Below are positions 10,417 to 19,274 of a DNA stretch of 64,000 bases, in pieces. The notes beneath the pieces were generated by a model. The model was not told the origin of the DNA, did no database searches, and worked only from the letters and a program-made list of their open reading frames with translations. A program made the translations under genes and the position numbers. Numbering within the stretch: the first letter of the stretch is position 1; each line of letters opens with the position of its first letter. The stretch comes from Mangrovimonas sp. YM274. Lineage in GTDB: Bacteria > Bacteroidota > Bacteroidia > Flavobacteriales > Flavobacteriaceae. Where the stretch lies: NCBI RefSeq assembly GCF_030908385.1, contig NZ_CP133091.1, positions 1,176,501 to 1,240,500 on the forward strand, read 5' to 3'.

Positions 10417-12726
10417 CTAATCATTTTTTTTGCGTTTAAGCCATGAGAAAATTCCTTTTTTCTTTTTCTTTTTAAATTCTCGTTTATCTTTTTTATTACC
10501 CAACAATCGCTTTAGGAAGTTGTCTTCTTGGGTGGGTGGGCAATCCAAATTAGCCAATACCTCAATAGAAGGAGATTCAAAACGAGCTCTGGTATACTGG
10601 TTAAATTTGGAATCTTGTTTAAGCTGTTTTAGGTAGTTTGCAAAAATAGGAAGTGCCGAATTGGCGCCTTGCCCCATTCGGGTGCTTTGGAACCCTATTT
10701 GCTGGTTGTCGTTGCCAACCCAAGTAATGGTAACCAAATTGGGCATGATACCAACAAACCAGCCATCCTTATTGTCTTGCGTAGTACCTGTTTTTCCTGC
10801 CAAATCATTTCTGAATTTATAGGACGTACGCAAGCGTTGAGCAGTTCCTTCATTAACGGTCGCTTTCATGAATTCTAGCATAACCTGCCGAGTGTGGTCA
10901 CTAAAAGCTTTTTCTACAGTTTTTGAACTTTTATAAATGTCATCAAAACTAGCGATGATATTACCATTCTTATCTTCAATTTTAGTGATAAAAATAGGAG
11001 TTGAAGGAATGCTATTATTGACATAACTGGTATATGCTTTGGCAAGCTCCAACAGTCTTAAGTTTGAAGAGCCAAGGGCAATGGAAGGCACATTTTCAAT
11101 CTCGGAAGATATTCCCATTCTATGGCCCATAGATACCACATTATCAATTCCCGTTTCATACAATACTTTAACAGCGATGGTATTGACGGAATTGCTCAAG
11201 GCATTTTTCAAGGAGTAGTTAAGGTTGTCGTTATCTTCTTTAGAAGCATTTGTAGGTGTCCAGTTGTCTACATCGGTATAAGTTATTGCCTTTAGAGGGA
11301 AGTAGGTACAGGCATCCATTCCGTTTTCAAGTGCTGCTGTATAGACAATAGGCTTAAAAGTGGATCCCACTTGTCGTTTACTTTGTGCCACATGGTCGTA
11401 TTTAAAGAAGCTATAATCTATACCTCCCACATAAGCTTTTATGGCGCCTGTTTTAGCTTCAACCGAAACCATACCCGCATTTAAAAACTTAGAGAAGTAT
11501 TCCAAGCTGTCTAAGGTGGATAGTGAGGCAATTGTATTGGTGTCCCAAGAAAAGAGTTCGGTGGATTTTTTCTTGCTTAAAGAATCTTGAATGGCTTTTT
11601 CATCCAATCCTAAATTTTTCAGACGCTTGTAGGTTGGCAACCTCTTTTTTGCAGCAAGGAAGGCAGGCTTATTTTTTAACCAAGGTGCGTTGTTGCCATA
11701 TGCTTTTTCAAATTGCTTCTGAAGGTTTTTCATATGCTCTTTCATGGCCTTTTCAGCATATTGCTGCATAGTATTGTCTAAAGTGGTATAAACTTTAAGA
11801 CCATCATGAAAAATGTTATAGGGTTCTCCATTGGAGTTTTGAAACTGTTTTTGTTTAAGGATAAAGTCTAGCTGTTTTTTTACTTCAGCCCTAAAGTAAG
11901 GCGCTAAACCCTGATTGGGCGCATAGTATTGATAATCTAGTATTATGGGAGTGGCAGAAATGTTTTCAAATGAAGGTTCTGGTAAGTAATTGTACTTAAC
12001 CATCTGGTTTAATACGACATTACGTCTATCTAAAGATTTTTCAGGAAACAATCTAGGGTTATAACTGTTATTTGCTTTTAAGGAACCTATAAGGGTAGCT
12101 GCTTCCAAAAGGTTTAAATTTTTAGTATGCTTATTAAAAAACTTTTGAGAAGCACTTTCAATACCATATGTGTTATCTGGGAACGGAACGGTATTTAGGT
12201 AGAGGGTTAGAATTTCTTCTTTGGAATATAGATCCTCTATGCGTTTAGCAACGATACTTTCTCTTATTTTATTAACGACTATGCTAATGGCGCCATAATC
12301 TTGTCTTCCAAAGAGGTTTTTAGCCAATTGTAGGGTAATGGTACTGCCGCCTCCCGAAGATTTATCAGCCAAAAGAATGGTTTTAAAAAAGACTCTTAGT
12401 AGACTTTTATTGTCAATGCCGTGGTGTTCGTAAAATCGTGCATCTTCAGTAGCGATGAGCGCATCGATAAGGTGCTGGGGGAATTCTTTAAAAGGAATGG
12501 ACTGCCTATCATACACATAAAGTTTTCCTATAAGCTTATTGTTGCAGTCCAGTAATTGAGTAGCTTGACTTTGTTTGAGGCTTGAAAGTTTGCCTTTGCT
12601 AGGAATTTCTCCCCAAGCACCAAAGTAAATGCTGTAATAAAAAAATACTAAAAGTGAAATTAAAAGTAGAAGGCCATAGCCAATTCGTTTTCCCCATTTT
12701 CGTATGCGCTCTTTCTTCAAAATCAT
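10417..12726 (-). CDS. Class A penicillin-binding protein (transglycosylase/transpeptidase)
   Basis: A 769-residue bifunctional peptidoglycan synthase of the PBP1A type. It has an N-terminal cytoplasmic basic stretch and one membrane anchor (about 16-36). A GT51 glycosyltransferase domain follows, with the catalytic Glu in ATEDARFYEH (92-101), GGGSTITLQLAKN, and RKIRE-like helices. The transpeptidase domain has SxxK as GSTFKP (near 455) and KTGTT (near 644). An unusually lysine-rich C-terminus (KDKREFKKKKKKGIFSWLKRKKND) ends the protein. It polymerises and cross-links the cell wall at the inner membrane. Confidence 0.95.
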   Translation of the reverse strand: MILKKERIRKWGKRIGYGLLLLISLLVFFYYSIYFGAWGEIPSKGKLSSLKQSQATQLLDCNNKLIGKLYVYDRQSIPFKEFPQHLIDALIATEDARFYEHHGIDNKSLLRVFFKTILLADKSSGGGSTITLQLAKNLFGRQDYGAISIVVNKIRESIVAKRIEDLYSKEEILTLYLNTVPFPDNTYGIESASQKFFNKHTKNLNLLEAATLIGSLKANNSYNPRLFPEKSLDRRNVVLNQMVKYNYLPEPSFENISATPIILDYQYYAPNQGLAPYFRAEVKKQLDFILKQKQFQNSNGEPYNIFHDGLKVYTTLDNTMQQYAEKAMKEHMKNLQKQFEKAYGNNAPWLKNKPAFLAAKKRLPTYKRLKNLGLDEKAIQDSLSKKKSTELFSWDTNTIASLSTLDSLEYFSKFLNAGMVSVEAKTGAIKAYVGGIDYSFFKYDHVAQSKRQVGSTFKPIVYTAALENGMDACTYFPLKAITYTDVDNWTPTNASKEDNDNLNYSLKNALSNSVNTIAVKVLYETGIDNVVSMGHRMGISSEIENVPSIALGSSNLRLLELAKAYTSYVNNSIPSTPIFITKIEDKNGNIIASFDDIYKSSKTVEKAFSDHTRQVMLEFMKATVNEGTAQRLRTSYKFRNDLAGKTGTTQDNKDGWFVGIMPNLVTITWVGNDNQQIGFQSTRMGQGANSALPIFANYLKQLKQDSKFNQYTRARFESPSIEVLANLDCPPTQEDNFLKRLLGNKKDKREFKKKKKKGIFSWLKRKKND

Positions 12727-12789
12727 AAAATTAACTATCTCTACAAGGTAACGAATTTCTTTAAAAAGTATTATTTAGTTTGGTGGTAA

Positions 12790-12820
12790 AGAAAAAGCCA
12801 GCATTTCGCTGGCTTTTCAA
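12790..12820 (-). terminator. Terminator downstream of the DUF4369-type lipoprotein gene
   Basis: Stem AAAAGCCAGC (12793-12802) with GCTGGCTTTT (12808-12817). On the minus strand it ends in a T-rich run, so it fits termination of the upstream minus-strand gene (12844-13566). Confidence 0.75.
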
Positions 12821-12843
12821 TTTTATGGATAATTGCGTAAATC

Positions 12844-13566
12844 TTATTGAGCTTCTTCTGTAGAAACTGTATCCCCTTTTGTTTTTCTTACTTCTATTTC
12901 TGCTTTTAATTTTTTGCCATAAAGGGATGTTTTAATATTATCGTTTAAGGCATCATAAATGGTTTCTAAATATTTAACCGAAGTATTAGGGATTTCAGCT
13001 ACGGCCAAATAAGGAGACACTTCACTGTCCTTATGGTTTACAGCAAAGTTGATTGTATACAAATATTTACGTTTTACTAATGTGTTATATTGAGCTTCGA
13101 AATCAAAGTTTAAAGAGTCATTGTCTTTTTGAGATTCCAGCTGTTCTTTGATTAAATCTAAATTCTTGTTATTGAATTTAGACATCATTAATAGATACTC
13201 CTCTAAAATGTCCTGTTGCTTGGAGCCCTTTATTTTGGCATCATAATTAAAGTTCTTTAAAGAGGTGCTGATTTCTGTAATTCCTTTGTCCGCAAAAAAC
13301 GAAATGTATCGGTCGTCATTATCGTTTTTGTTCAACTTGATAAACATTACTTGTGGTTCACTTAAACTGCTATGCAATTCAAATTGGGGATTACCATTTA
13401 TAACAATGGAATCGACAACTACAAAAGCAGAATCCTGTTGTTGCTCTAAGTATACGGTTCCTTTTTTTAACCCGTCAACATGAAGTTTAACAGTTAAATC
13501 ATGAGATTCTTTTCCGCAGGATACAACCAAAAAGGCAAGGGCTACTATTAATATGTTTTTCATCAT
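12844..13566 (-). CDS. DUF4369-type lipoprotein
   Basis: A secreted lipoprotein of 240 residues. The signal peptide MMKNILIVALAFLVVSCGKE ends in a lipobox with the acylated Cys. Residues about 24-120 (LTVKLHVDGLKKGTVYLEQQQDSAFVVVDSIVINGNPQFELH) fit the DUF4369 domain that often forms the N-terminal part of Bacteroidetes thioredoxin-like lipoproteins. Here no thioredoxin CxxC domain follows; the C-terminal half is helical and charged. ATG 13566 and ATG 13563 are adjacent alternative starts. Role unknown, probably at the cell envelope. Confidence 0.85.
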   Translation of the reverse strand: MMKNILIVALAFLVVSCGKESHDLTVKLHVDGLKKGTVYLEQQQDSAFVVVDSIVINGNPQFELHSSLSEPQVMFIKLNKNDNDDRYISFFADKGITEISTSLKNFNYDAKIKGSKQQDILEEYLLMMSKFNNKNLDLIKEQLESQKDNDSLNFDFEAQYNTLVKRKYLYTINFAVNHKDSEVSPYLAVAEIPNTSVKYLETIYDALNDNIKTSLYGKKLKAEIEVRKTKGDTVSTEEAQ

Positions 13567-13609
13567 CAAAAATTATTGGGGCAAATATCTTATAAATTAA
13601 TTTTAAAAA

Positions 13610-15319
13610 CTAACCGGCCGAAGCGATTCTCATTAACTCAGCGCACAAGAGTGCTCCATAGGTTCCAACTACGTAACCAAACACCGCTAAAAGAGCACCT
13701 ACCGTTGCAAGCGAGGGGTGAAAGGCAGCAGCTACAACGGGAGCAGAAGCGGCTCCTCCAACATTAGCTTGGCTACCAACAGCCATGAAGAAATAAGGAG
13801 CTCTAATAAGTTTAGCAACTAAAATGAGTAAACCAGCATGAATGGACATCCATACCAAACCAATCAAAATCAAGCCTGGATTTTCAAAGATTTTGCCAAG
13901 GTCCATTTTCATTCCTATAGTGGCAACCAAAACATAAATAAATACACTTCCTATTTTGCTGGCACCGGCACCTTCGTAGTTTTTAGCTTTGGTAAATGAT
14001 AGTAAAATACCAATTAAGGTGGCGATGGAAATAAGCCAGAAAAACTGACTTCCAAAAGAAGAAAGGGCACTTTTTGGATTGCTTACGGCCTCAAAATTGT
14101 TAGATAGAAACGTTGAAATTTTATCAGCAGAAAAATGGGCAATACCTACTGCTGTAAAGGCAAACATTAAAATGACAATAAGATCGGTAAGCGTAGGATT
14201 TCGTGTTATTTTCTCGCTGAAATTTTGAACTTTTTCCTGTAGTTTGTCAATGGCGCTGTTATCAGCTTTTAGCCAGTTATCAATTTTATTACGTTTTCCT
14301 ATTCCTAGCAGTAATACTGCCATCCAAATATTGGCAACAACAATATCTACCAAAACCATGCCTCCGTAAAGTTCTTGGTTGAACTCATAAATTTCTAACA
14401 TGGCGGCTTGGTTGGCACCTCCACCAATCCAACTTCCAGCTAAGGTTGCCAGACCTCTCCATACCGCATCATGGCCAACACCTCCAACCGTTTCGGGTGA
14501 GAACGTAGAAATTAATAAAATGGCAATTGGGCCTCCAATTACAATACCTATGGTACCAGTAAAAAACATGACTAAAGCTTTCCATCCTAAATTGAAAACC
14601 GCTTTTAGGTCAATGCTAATGGTCAACAACACCAAGGATGCGGGTAGTAAATAGCGACTGGCTACGTAATAGGTTTTGGAAACATCGGCAGAAATTAGCC
14701 CAAAAGAATTGAAGACTGCCGGAATGAGGTAGCACATCAATAAACCTGGAACATATTTGTAGAATACTGGCCAGAATCCTTTTTTTTGCGATTCGGTGTA
14801 AAACACAAATCCTAGAGCTAACATAAGTAGTCCAAGAACGATGGCATCGTTTTTAAACAATACAAATTTATTGACCGTACTGTTTTCTATTTTTGTGGCA
14901 ACTTTAATTGTATTGCTACCTTCATTAAAAGAGAGGTGTTTGATAGCAATAAGTTGCGTGTCTTTAAAGCGCTCTTGTGTATGGGCCTTGATATGAAATA
15001 ATTGTTGTTTTTTAGAAATGGAAATTGGGGAGTCTCCCTGATATTTGACGATGTAGCTACCATCATTTTCAGAAAAACTAAAGGAACCTTGAGATAGTTT
15101 CTTGTTTAGTATTACTTGCTCCAATTTAAGTTCGGGGCTGGTGGGAATTATGGTTAGTGAAAAATTGCTGAACTGAATAGAGTCTACTGCAACTGGTATT
15201 TCAAAATCTTCGGAATAAACATGCTCTGGTTTACCAACAAACACGGTTTGGGCGTAGCTGTTTTGTACCGAAAAAAGTAGTGAAAAACAGCTAATGACGC
15301 AATAAATAAAATATTTCAT
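13610..15319 (-). CDS. DUF819 family membrane protein with cohesin-like extracytoplasmic N-domain
   Basis: A 569-residue protein in two parts. Residues 1-23 are a signal peptide (ending SYAQ). Residues about 24-150 form a beta-rich extracytoplasmic region whose pattern (VFVGKPEHVYSEDFEIPVAV... and IAIKHLSFNEGS) recalls a cohesin-like fold. A polytopic DUF819 domain follows from about 158 on, with at least ten hydrophobic segments and the conserved WRGLATLAGSWIGGGANQAAM and GSQANVGGAASAPVVAAAFHP motifs. DUF819 proteins have unknown function and a transporter-like topology. Most homologues I know lack the N-terminal domain. It stands alone on the minus strand. Confidence 0.85.
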   Translation of the reverse strand: MKYFIYCVISCFSLLFSVQNSYAQTVFVGKPEHVYSEDFEIPVAVDSIQFSNFSLTIIPTSPELKLEQVILNKKLSQGSFSFSENDGSYIVKYQGDSPISISKKQQLFHIKAHTQERFKDTQLIAIKHLSFNEGSNTIKVATKIENSTVNKFVLFKNDAIVLGLLMLALGFVFYTESQKKGFWPVFYKYVPGLLMCYLIPAVFNSFGLISADVSKTYYVASRYLLPASLVLLTISIDLKAVFNLGWKALVMFFTGTIGIVIGGPIAILLISTFSPETVGGVGHDAVWRGLATLAGSWIGGGANQAAMLEIYEFNQELYGGMVLVDIVVANIWMAVLLLGIGKRNKIDNWLKADNSAIDKLQEKVQNFSEKITRNPTLTDLIVILMFAFTAVGIAHFSADKISTFLSNNFEAVSNPKSALSSFGSQFFWLISIATLIGILLSFTKAKNYEGAGASKIGSVFIYVLVATIGMKMDLGKIFENPGLILIGLVWMSIHAGLLILVAKLIRAPYFFMAVGSQANVGGAASAPVVAAAFHPSLATVGALLAVFGYVVGTYGALLCAELMRIASAG

Positions 15320-15376
15320 GGATAAGTGAATTGAGCTGCAAAATAGAGAAAATTATTCCACAAAAAAAAGCGACCT

Positions 15377-15562
15377 CTATGTGTCGCTTTCATCCGTAGT
15401 ATCGGGTTTCTTTTTTGGTGCTCTATTTTGATTTTTAAGACTTTGCATCAACATCCATTCAATTTGGCCATTGGTACTCCTGAACTCATCAGAAGCCCAT
15501 TTTTCAATGGCCTTGAGCATCTCTTCATTTATCCGCAATGCAAAAGCTTTCTTTTTAGCCAT
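15377..15562 (-). CDS. Arc-like ribbon-helix-helix DNA-binding protein
   Basis: A 61-residue protein of the Arc/MetJ class. KAFALRI (residues 5-11) would be the beta-strand that reads DNA, followed by helix A (NEEMLKAIEKWASDEF) and helix B (TNGQIEWMLMQSLKN), then a charged tail. Such proteins dimerise and bind tandem half-sites about 11 bp apart. It is the last gene of the SPFH operon and overlaps the preceding gene by 8 bp, so it is a candidate autoregulator of that operon. Its DNA target is unproven. Confidence 0.9.
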   Translation of the reverse strand: MAKKKAFALRINEEMLKAIEKWASDEFRSTNGQIEWMLMQSLKNQNRAPKKKPDTTDESDT

Positions 15563-16082
15563 AATTATCTACTGTAAGTTCTGAATTATATGTTTCCGAC
15601 TTAAACTTCTTTAAGGTATCAAAAAACTCATTAGCCTTTGAAGTACTTATAAGAAGTGGTTTTTGGGCATTGTAAGTAACCTTTACAACTTTGTCCGTTC
15701 CGGTGGTTGTTATAACATCTTCTTTTAAAAACAAGTTCCATTTACCAACGGCATAACCGTGATTGAAACTGGAATAATTTTGAATTTGGAAATCCGTAAT
15801 CTTTTCCAATGGAATTAATTTCCATTTCCTGCAAAAAGGAGGGAACCGGTAGAAGATGCCTTCTTTTGTGATTTTTGTATAGATTGCATTACTTCTTATA
15901 AACAGAGCGATGAGTAAATTTAAACTTATTACAAAGGCGAGACTTAAAAGCGTATCATTTAAGTTAGCTTCCCCTTTTTTATATTCATTAAAAAGGATAA
16001 GGGAGACTACCATAAAATCTACACTTAGTAGAATATAAATCCAATTGCCTATTTGTTGTTTTTCAAAAAACTCCTTTTCCAT
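15555..16082 (-). CDS. Membrane protein with two N-terminal TM helices and PH-like domain
   Basis: A 175-residue inner-membrane protein. Two hydrophobic helices (about 14-33 and 45-65) are followed by a cytoplasmic beta-rich part (ITKEGIFYRFPPFCRKWKLIPLEKITDFQIQNYSS...) resembling a bacterial PH domain. No catalytic motif is evident. It overlaps the Arc-like gene by 8 bp and is downstream of the DUF4177 and SPFH genes, so it should be a partner in the same membrane-associated operon. Function unknown. Confidence 0.75.
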   Translation of the reverse strand: MEKEFFEKQQIGNWIYILLSVDFMVVSLILFNEYKKGEANLNDTLLSLAFVISLNLLIALFIRSNAIYTKITKEGIFYRFPPFCRKWKLIPLEKITDFQIQNYSSFNHGYAVGKWNLFLKEDVITTTGTDKVVKVTYNAQKPLLISTSKANEFFDTLKKFKSETYNSELTVDNYG

Positions 16083-16133
16083 TCTGTTTTACTAAAAAAG
16101 ATTACTTACTATAGAATAGTATTGTCGTTTATA

Positions 16134-16292
16134 TTATCTGAATTTTTCACGCTCAAAAACTATGGTTGTCATGGATGCATTAATGTGTATTACCTTCCAA
16201 CCTTCACGAGCATGTTGGTTGAGGTGGTCCTCAAGTTTTTGGCTAGGATTTCTAAGTCCTATGGATTTGGTGCTTACTTTGTATTCTTTCAT
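16134..16292 (-). CDS. DUF4177-like small protein (52 aa)
   Basis: A 52-residue protein starting MKEYKVSTKSIGLRNPSQKL and ending VFEREKFR. The pattern MxEYKV... LNxxxxEGWKVIxI... IVFER is that of DUF4177, a family of small proteins of unknown role. The sense fits the operon direction: the start lies directly after the SPFH stop, and the next gene begins 51 bp downstream. The conserved pattern supports a real gene. Confidence 0.85.
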   Translation of the reverse strand: MKEYKVSTKSIGLRNPSQKLEDHLNQHAREGWKVIHINASMTTIVFEREKFR

Positions 16293-16293
16293 A

Positions 16294-17154
16294 TTAATGA
16301 TTTAGGGTTCCTGTATTTAATACTGGAGAAGCATCTTTGTCGCCACAAAGAACCACCATGAGGTTGCTAACCATAGCGGCTTTACGTTCTTCATCCAATT
16401 CTACAATTTCTTTTTTGTTGAGTTCTTCCAAGGCCATTTCTACCATACTAACGGCACCTTCCACAATTTTATGTCTGGCAGCAACAATGGCAGTAGCTTG
16501 CTGACGCTTTAACATGGCATTTGCAATTTCTTGAGCGTATGCCAGGTACCCAATTCTAGCTTCCAAAACTTCAATTCCCGCAATAGAAAGGCGTTCGTCA
16601 ATCTCCTTTTCCAGGGCGTTACTTACTTCGTTAACGCTGGAGCGTAAGGTTATATCTTCATCATGGCCTTCGTCTGCAAAATTGTCATATGGGTACATGC
16701 TGGCCAATTTGCGTACAGCAGCATCTGTTTGTACTCTTACAAAGTTTTCATAGTTGTCTACATCAAAGGCTGCTTTATAGGTGTCTTGTACCCGCCAAAC
16801 CAAAATGGTACTGATCATTACGGGATTCCCTAATTTGTCGTTTACTTTAAGGCGTTCGCTATCAAAATTACTGGCTCTAAGCGATATTTTCTTTTTGGTG
16901 TAAAAAGGGTTAACCCAATAGAAGCCATTCTTTTTTACAGAACCTTTATATTCTCCAAATAGTAATAGAACCCTAGAGTTATTGGGTTGTACCATGATAA
17001 AGCCTATAGCAATTAGGACAGCTAGAATAATGGCAAAGCCAAACCAGGGAGTTTGGAATAGAGCGATGGCAGTAATGCCTCCAAAAAATAAGATAAGGCA
17101 TAAAAACAGCATAAGATAGCCGTTAGCGGGGACGATGATTTTTTCTTCTTTCAT
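16294..17154 (-). CDS. SPFH (band 7/stomatin-like) domain protein
   Basis: A 286-residue membrane protein. Two hydrophobic segments (about 12-31 and 34-54) precede an SPFH domain (VQPNNSRVLLLFGEYKGSVKKNGFYWVNPFY...) and a helical coiled C-terminal region (EKEIDERLSIAGIEVLEARIGYLAYAQEIANAMLKRQQA). Such proteins organise lipid microdomains or guard membrane proteases. It heads a four-gene minus-strand operon: SPFH, DUF4177-like, PH-like and Arc-like. The start ATG 17154 follows a predicted promoter with repeat elements at 17173-17199. Confidence 0.93.
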   Translation of the reverse strand: MKEEKIIVPANGYLMLFLCLILFFGGITAIALFQTPWFGFAIILAVLIAIGFIMVQPNNSRVLLLFGEYKGSVKKNGFYWVNPFYTKKKISLRASNFDSERLKVNDKLGNPVMISTILVWRVQDTYKAAFDVDNYENFVRVQTDAAVRKLASMYPYDNFADEGHDEDITLRSSVNEVSNALEKEIDERLSIAGIEVLEARIGYLAYAQEIANAMLKRQQATAIVAARHKIVEGAVSMVEMALEELNKKEIVELDEERKAAMVSNLMVVLCGDKDASPVLNTGTLNH

Positions 17155-17172
17155 TTTTGATTGAATTAATAT

Positions 17173-17220
17173 GATATTAAAATGATATCATAAAGATATG
17201 TATAAATTTGAATATGACAA
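17173..17220 (-). promoter_or_regulatory. SPFH operon promoter with three phased GATAT repeats
   Basis: On the minus strand, TTG (17220-17218), a 19-nt spacer, then TATCTTTA (17198-17191; one mismatch to TAnnTTTG). Plus-strand GATAT occurs at 17173, 17184 and 17195, each exactly 11 bp apart. The copy at 17195 lies in the -7 element, the other two near and after the predicted start. A perfect 10-bp palindrome, ATGATATCAT, is at 17182-17191. This layout fits a repressor operator. Confidence 0.6.
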
Positions 17221-17297
17221 AATAGTTTTTGGCATGACTATTGAAATCTGTTTCTCCGTAATAGAGATATTACATTTGGTTGGTTAATTAGTTGAAA

Positions 17298-17330
17298 TGA
17301 AAAGCACCCTTTTTGAGGGTGCTTTTCTTC
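17298..17330 (-). terminator. Terminator after the PorT-like gene
   Basis: AAAGCACCCT (17301-17310), 5-nt loop, AGGGTGCTTT (17316-17325), with a T-rich tail on the minus strand. It fits the end of the upstream minus-strand gene at 17350-18078. Confidence 0.75.
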
Positions 17331-17349
17331 TTTCATGTAAGGTGATATT

Positions 17350-18078
17350 TTAGTTATAAGGACAATGGCATTTGTTGCTCCTGAAAAGATTGGAGAAAAA
17401 ACCATCCAGGTCATCTGGGTTTGTTCGGAAGATGTCAATAAAAACACTTAAGCGTAACATGTTTGGGGTGTATGATTTCAAATCGGCAAGGTTAACTCCA
17501 TAAGCGCTATGAACAATGTCCAGCAATTCCTCCTCAGTTTCCTTTAGCCCCTGTTCGTATCTAAGATCTACTCCAAAACGGCCAAAGCGTACCATGACCC
17601 CAATATTAAAATTTACTGTAGTTTTATCTAAATCTGGACCACCATCACTATACGAGGTTACTTGTACGCCGTCAAGCGAAGTATCATTATAAAAATTGAA
17701 TCCAGGCCCAAGGTAAAGAGATAAAGGATCAAATATTTCAAAACCTACTAAAACGGGAACCTCTATTCTTGAGGTTTCCCAATAGGCCTTTTCATCTGGA
17801 AAATCATAACTGTTTTTAGAAGAGAGATAAACGATTTCAGGCCTAAGAAAAAACTTGCCATATTCTACGGTAAAGTAACCGCCAAATTGATAGCCTAATT
17901 TTTTATTTGGATAAAATAATTCATCCTCATTCAAATTAGCAATGGAGTTTGCTCTAGAGTTAATATCACCTATGGAGTAATAGTTTAGTCCCCCTTTGGC
18001 TCCTATGGCAAATTCCTGAGCCTTGGTGGAATATATTCCCAATAGGAAAGTGACGAGTAGTAAAATTGTTGCTCGCAT
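17350..18078 (-). CDS. PorT-like outer-membrane beta-barrel protein
   Basis: A 242-residue outer-membrane protein. The signal peptide (MRATILLLVTFLLGIYSTKAQ) is followed by EFAIGAKGGLNYYSIGD, the usual first-strand motif of the OMP_b-brl_2/PorT family, and alternating hydrophobic strands to the C-terminus. PorT-family proteins belong to envelope or type IX secretion context in Bacteroidetes, but this one is not clearly PorT. The C-terminal tail (SNKCHCPYN) holds two cysteines and ends with a polar residue, unusual for a barrel. Monocistronic; role unproven. Confidence 0.8.
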   Translation of the reverse strand: MRATILLLVTFLLGIYSTKAQEFAIGAKGGLNYYSIGDINSRANSIANLNEDELFYPNKKLGYQFGGYFTVEYGKFFLRPEIVYLSSKNSYDFPDEKAYWETSRIEVPVLVGFEIFDPLSLYLGPGFNFYNDTSLDGVQVTSYSDGGPDLDKTTVNFNIGVMVRFGRFGVDLRYEQGLKETEEELLDIVHSAYGVNLADLKSYTPNMLRLSVFIDIFRTNPDDLDGFFSNLFRSNKCHCPYN

Positions 18079-18220
18079 GGTTAATTAGTGGGATTGGTAA
18101 TCCTTTTAAAACTAATTTAACACTACTGTACTTACACAATTTTATCGACTAGCAACCTTGTTTTTCGTTGAACTTGGTTAAAAGTATTGTTAATGAGTGG
18201 TTTAATACCTGTTTTTGCGC

Positions 18221-19156
18221 TTAATTGGATTTTATAAACCTGGAAATACTTTCTATCAATTCTTTGGAAATAGGAGGTGTGGGATCATTATAAGTTTTAA
18301 AATTCTCAAGGTCGTTGCCTTCAATTTCTACCAAAACATGGTTCATATTATCGATAATAGTCAGCTGCGAATTTGGTGCAGCATTCTTTAATAGTTCTGC
18401 ATCGGTTTCTGAAATTTGTAAATCCTTAGTTCCGTTAATGATTAAAATAGGCATGTTTAATATTGCAATGCTTTGCTGTGGATCATACTGCATCCAGTTA
18501 ATCATAAATGGTTGAATGTCTATATTGAATATGGAGTTTAGGGCAGGAGAGTACTCCGTAGTGGTTTGGCCAGACTTTAAAATATCGATAACTCTGTTAC
18601 TTTCTTCTGAAAATTGAGGTGCACTTTTGGCTATTTGCTCTTTCAAAACTACATCAATACTTTCCCCAGGCCCTGCTAAGGAGATAAAGCCATCGGCCTT
18701 ATCCTTGGCGGCCAACATACCAATAAGACTTCCTTGGCTGTGGCCTATAATGTAAATTTTTGAAAAGGCTTTTTTATCTTTAAAATAAGCTATGACATCT
18801 TCTGCATCCGAAACAAAATCGTCAAACATAATTTCTTCATCTAGTTTTCCCATTTGCAATAATTTTACAGAGCGTTTATCGTATCGAAAAGTCGCAATAT
18901 TGTCATTGCTTAGGCCTTCAGCTAGTTTTTTTAAAGAATTGCTTTTTGCAAAATTTTGATTGCCATTCCTATCTGTTGGGCCAGAACCAGCAATTATAAT
19001 AGCCAATGGTGGCTTTTTTGAGCTTTGTGGAGTCAATAGTGTACCCTCTATAATGGAATTTACGGAAATGTTTTCTGAAATAAAGTTTGCTTCCTGAGCT
19101 GTTGCAGAAAAGTTACTGCAAACAAAAACGATGAATAAAGTAAAAATGGACCTCAT
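18221..19156 (-). CDS. Secreted alpha/beta hydrolase
   Basis: A 311-residue exported hydrolase. A signal peptide ends near STAQ (about 21). GSGPTDRNGNQN is the oxyanion-hole region, and GHSQGS holds the nucleophile serine (near 150). The HVLVEIEGND segment carries the probable catalytic His. This matches the dienelactone-hydrolase or acyl-peptidase-like alpha/beta class; the substrate cannot be read. Two candidate -7 elements, TAAATTTG and TACTTTTG, lie 20-40 bp upstream on the minus strand (19178-19195). Confidence 0.85.
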   Translation of the reverse strand: MRSIFTLFIVFVCSNFSATAQEANFISENISVNSIIEGTLLTPQSSKKPPLAIIIAGSGPTDRNGNQNFAKSNSLKKLAEGLSNDNIATFRYDKRSVKLLQMGKLDEEIMFDDFVSDAEDVIAYFKDKKAFSKIYIIGHSQGSLIGMLAAKDKADGFISLAGPGESIDVVLKEQIAKSAPQFSEESNRVIDILKSGQTTTEYSPALNSIFNIDIQPFMINWMQYDPQQSIAILNMPILIINGTKDLQISETDAELLKNAAPNSQLTIIDNMNHVLVEIEGNDLENFKTYNDPTPPISKELIESISRFIKSN

Positions 19157-19274
19157 GGTGAATCATTAATTTATGTTCAAATTTAAACAAAAGTAAAGTG
19201 TATTCATTCCATTTTTTTAACATTTTCCTTTTAATTATTGTGGAATTTTAGAAATTTTTCCGGGATTCTCAATG

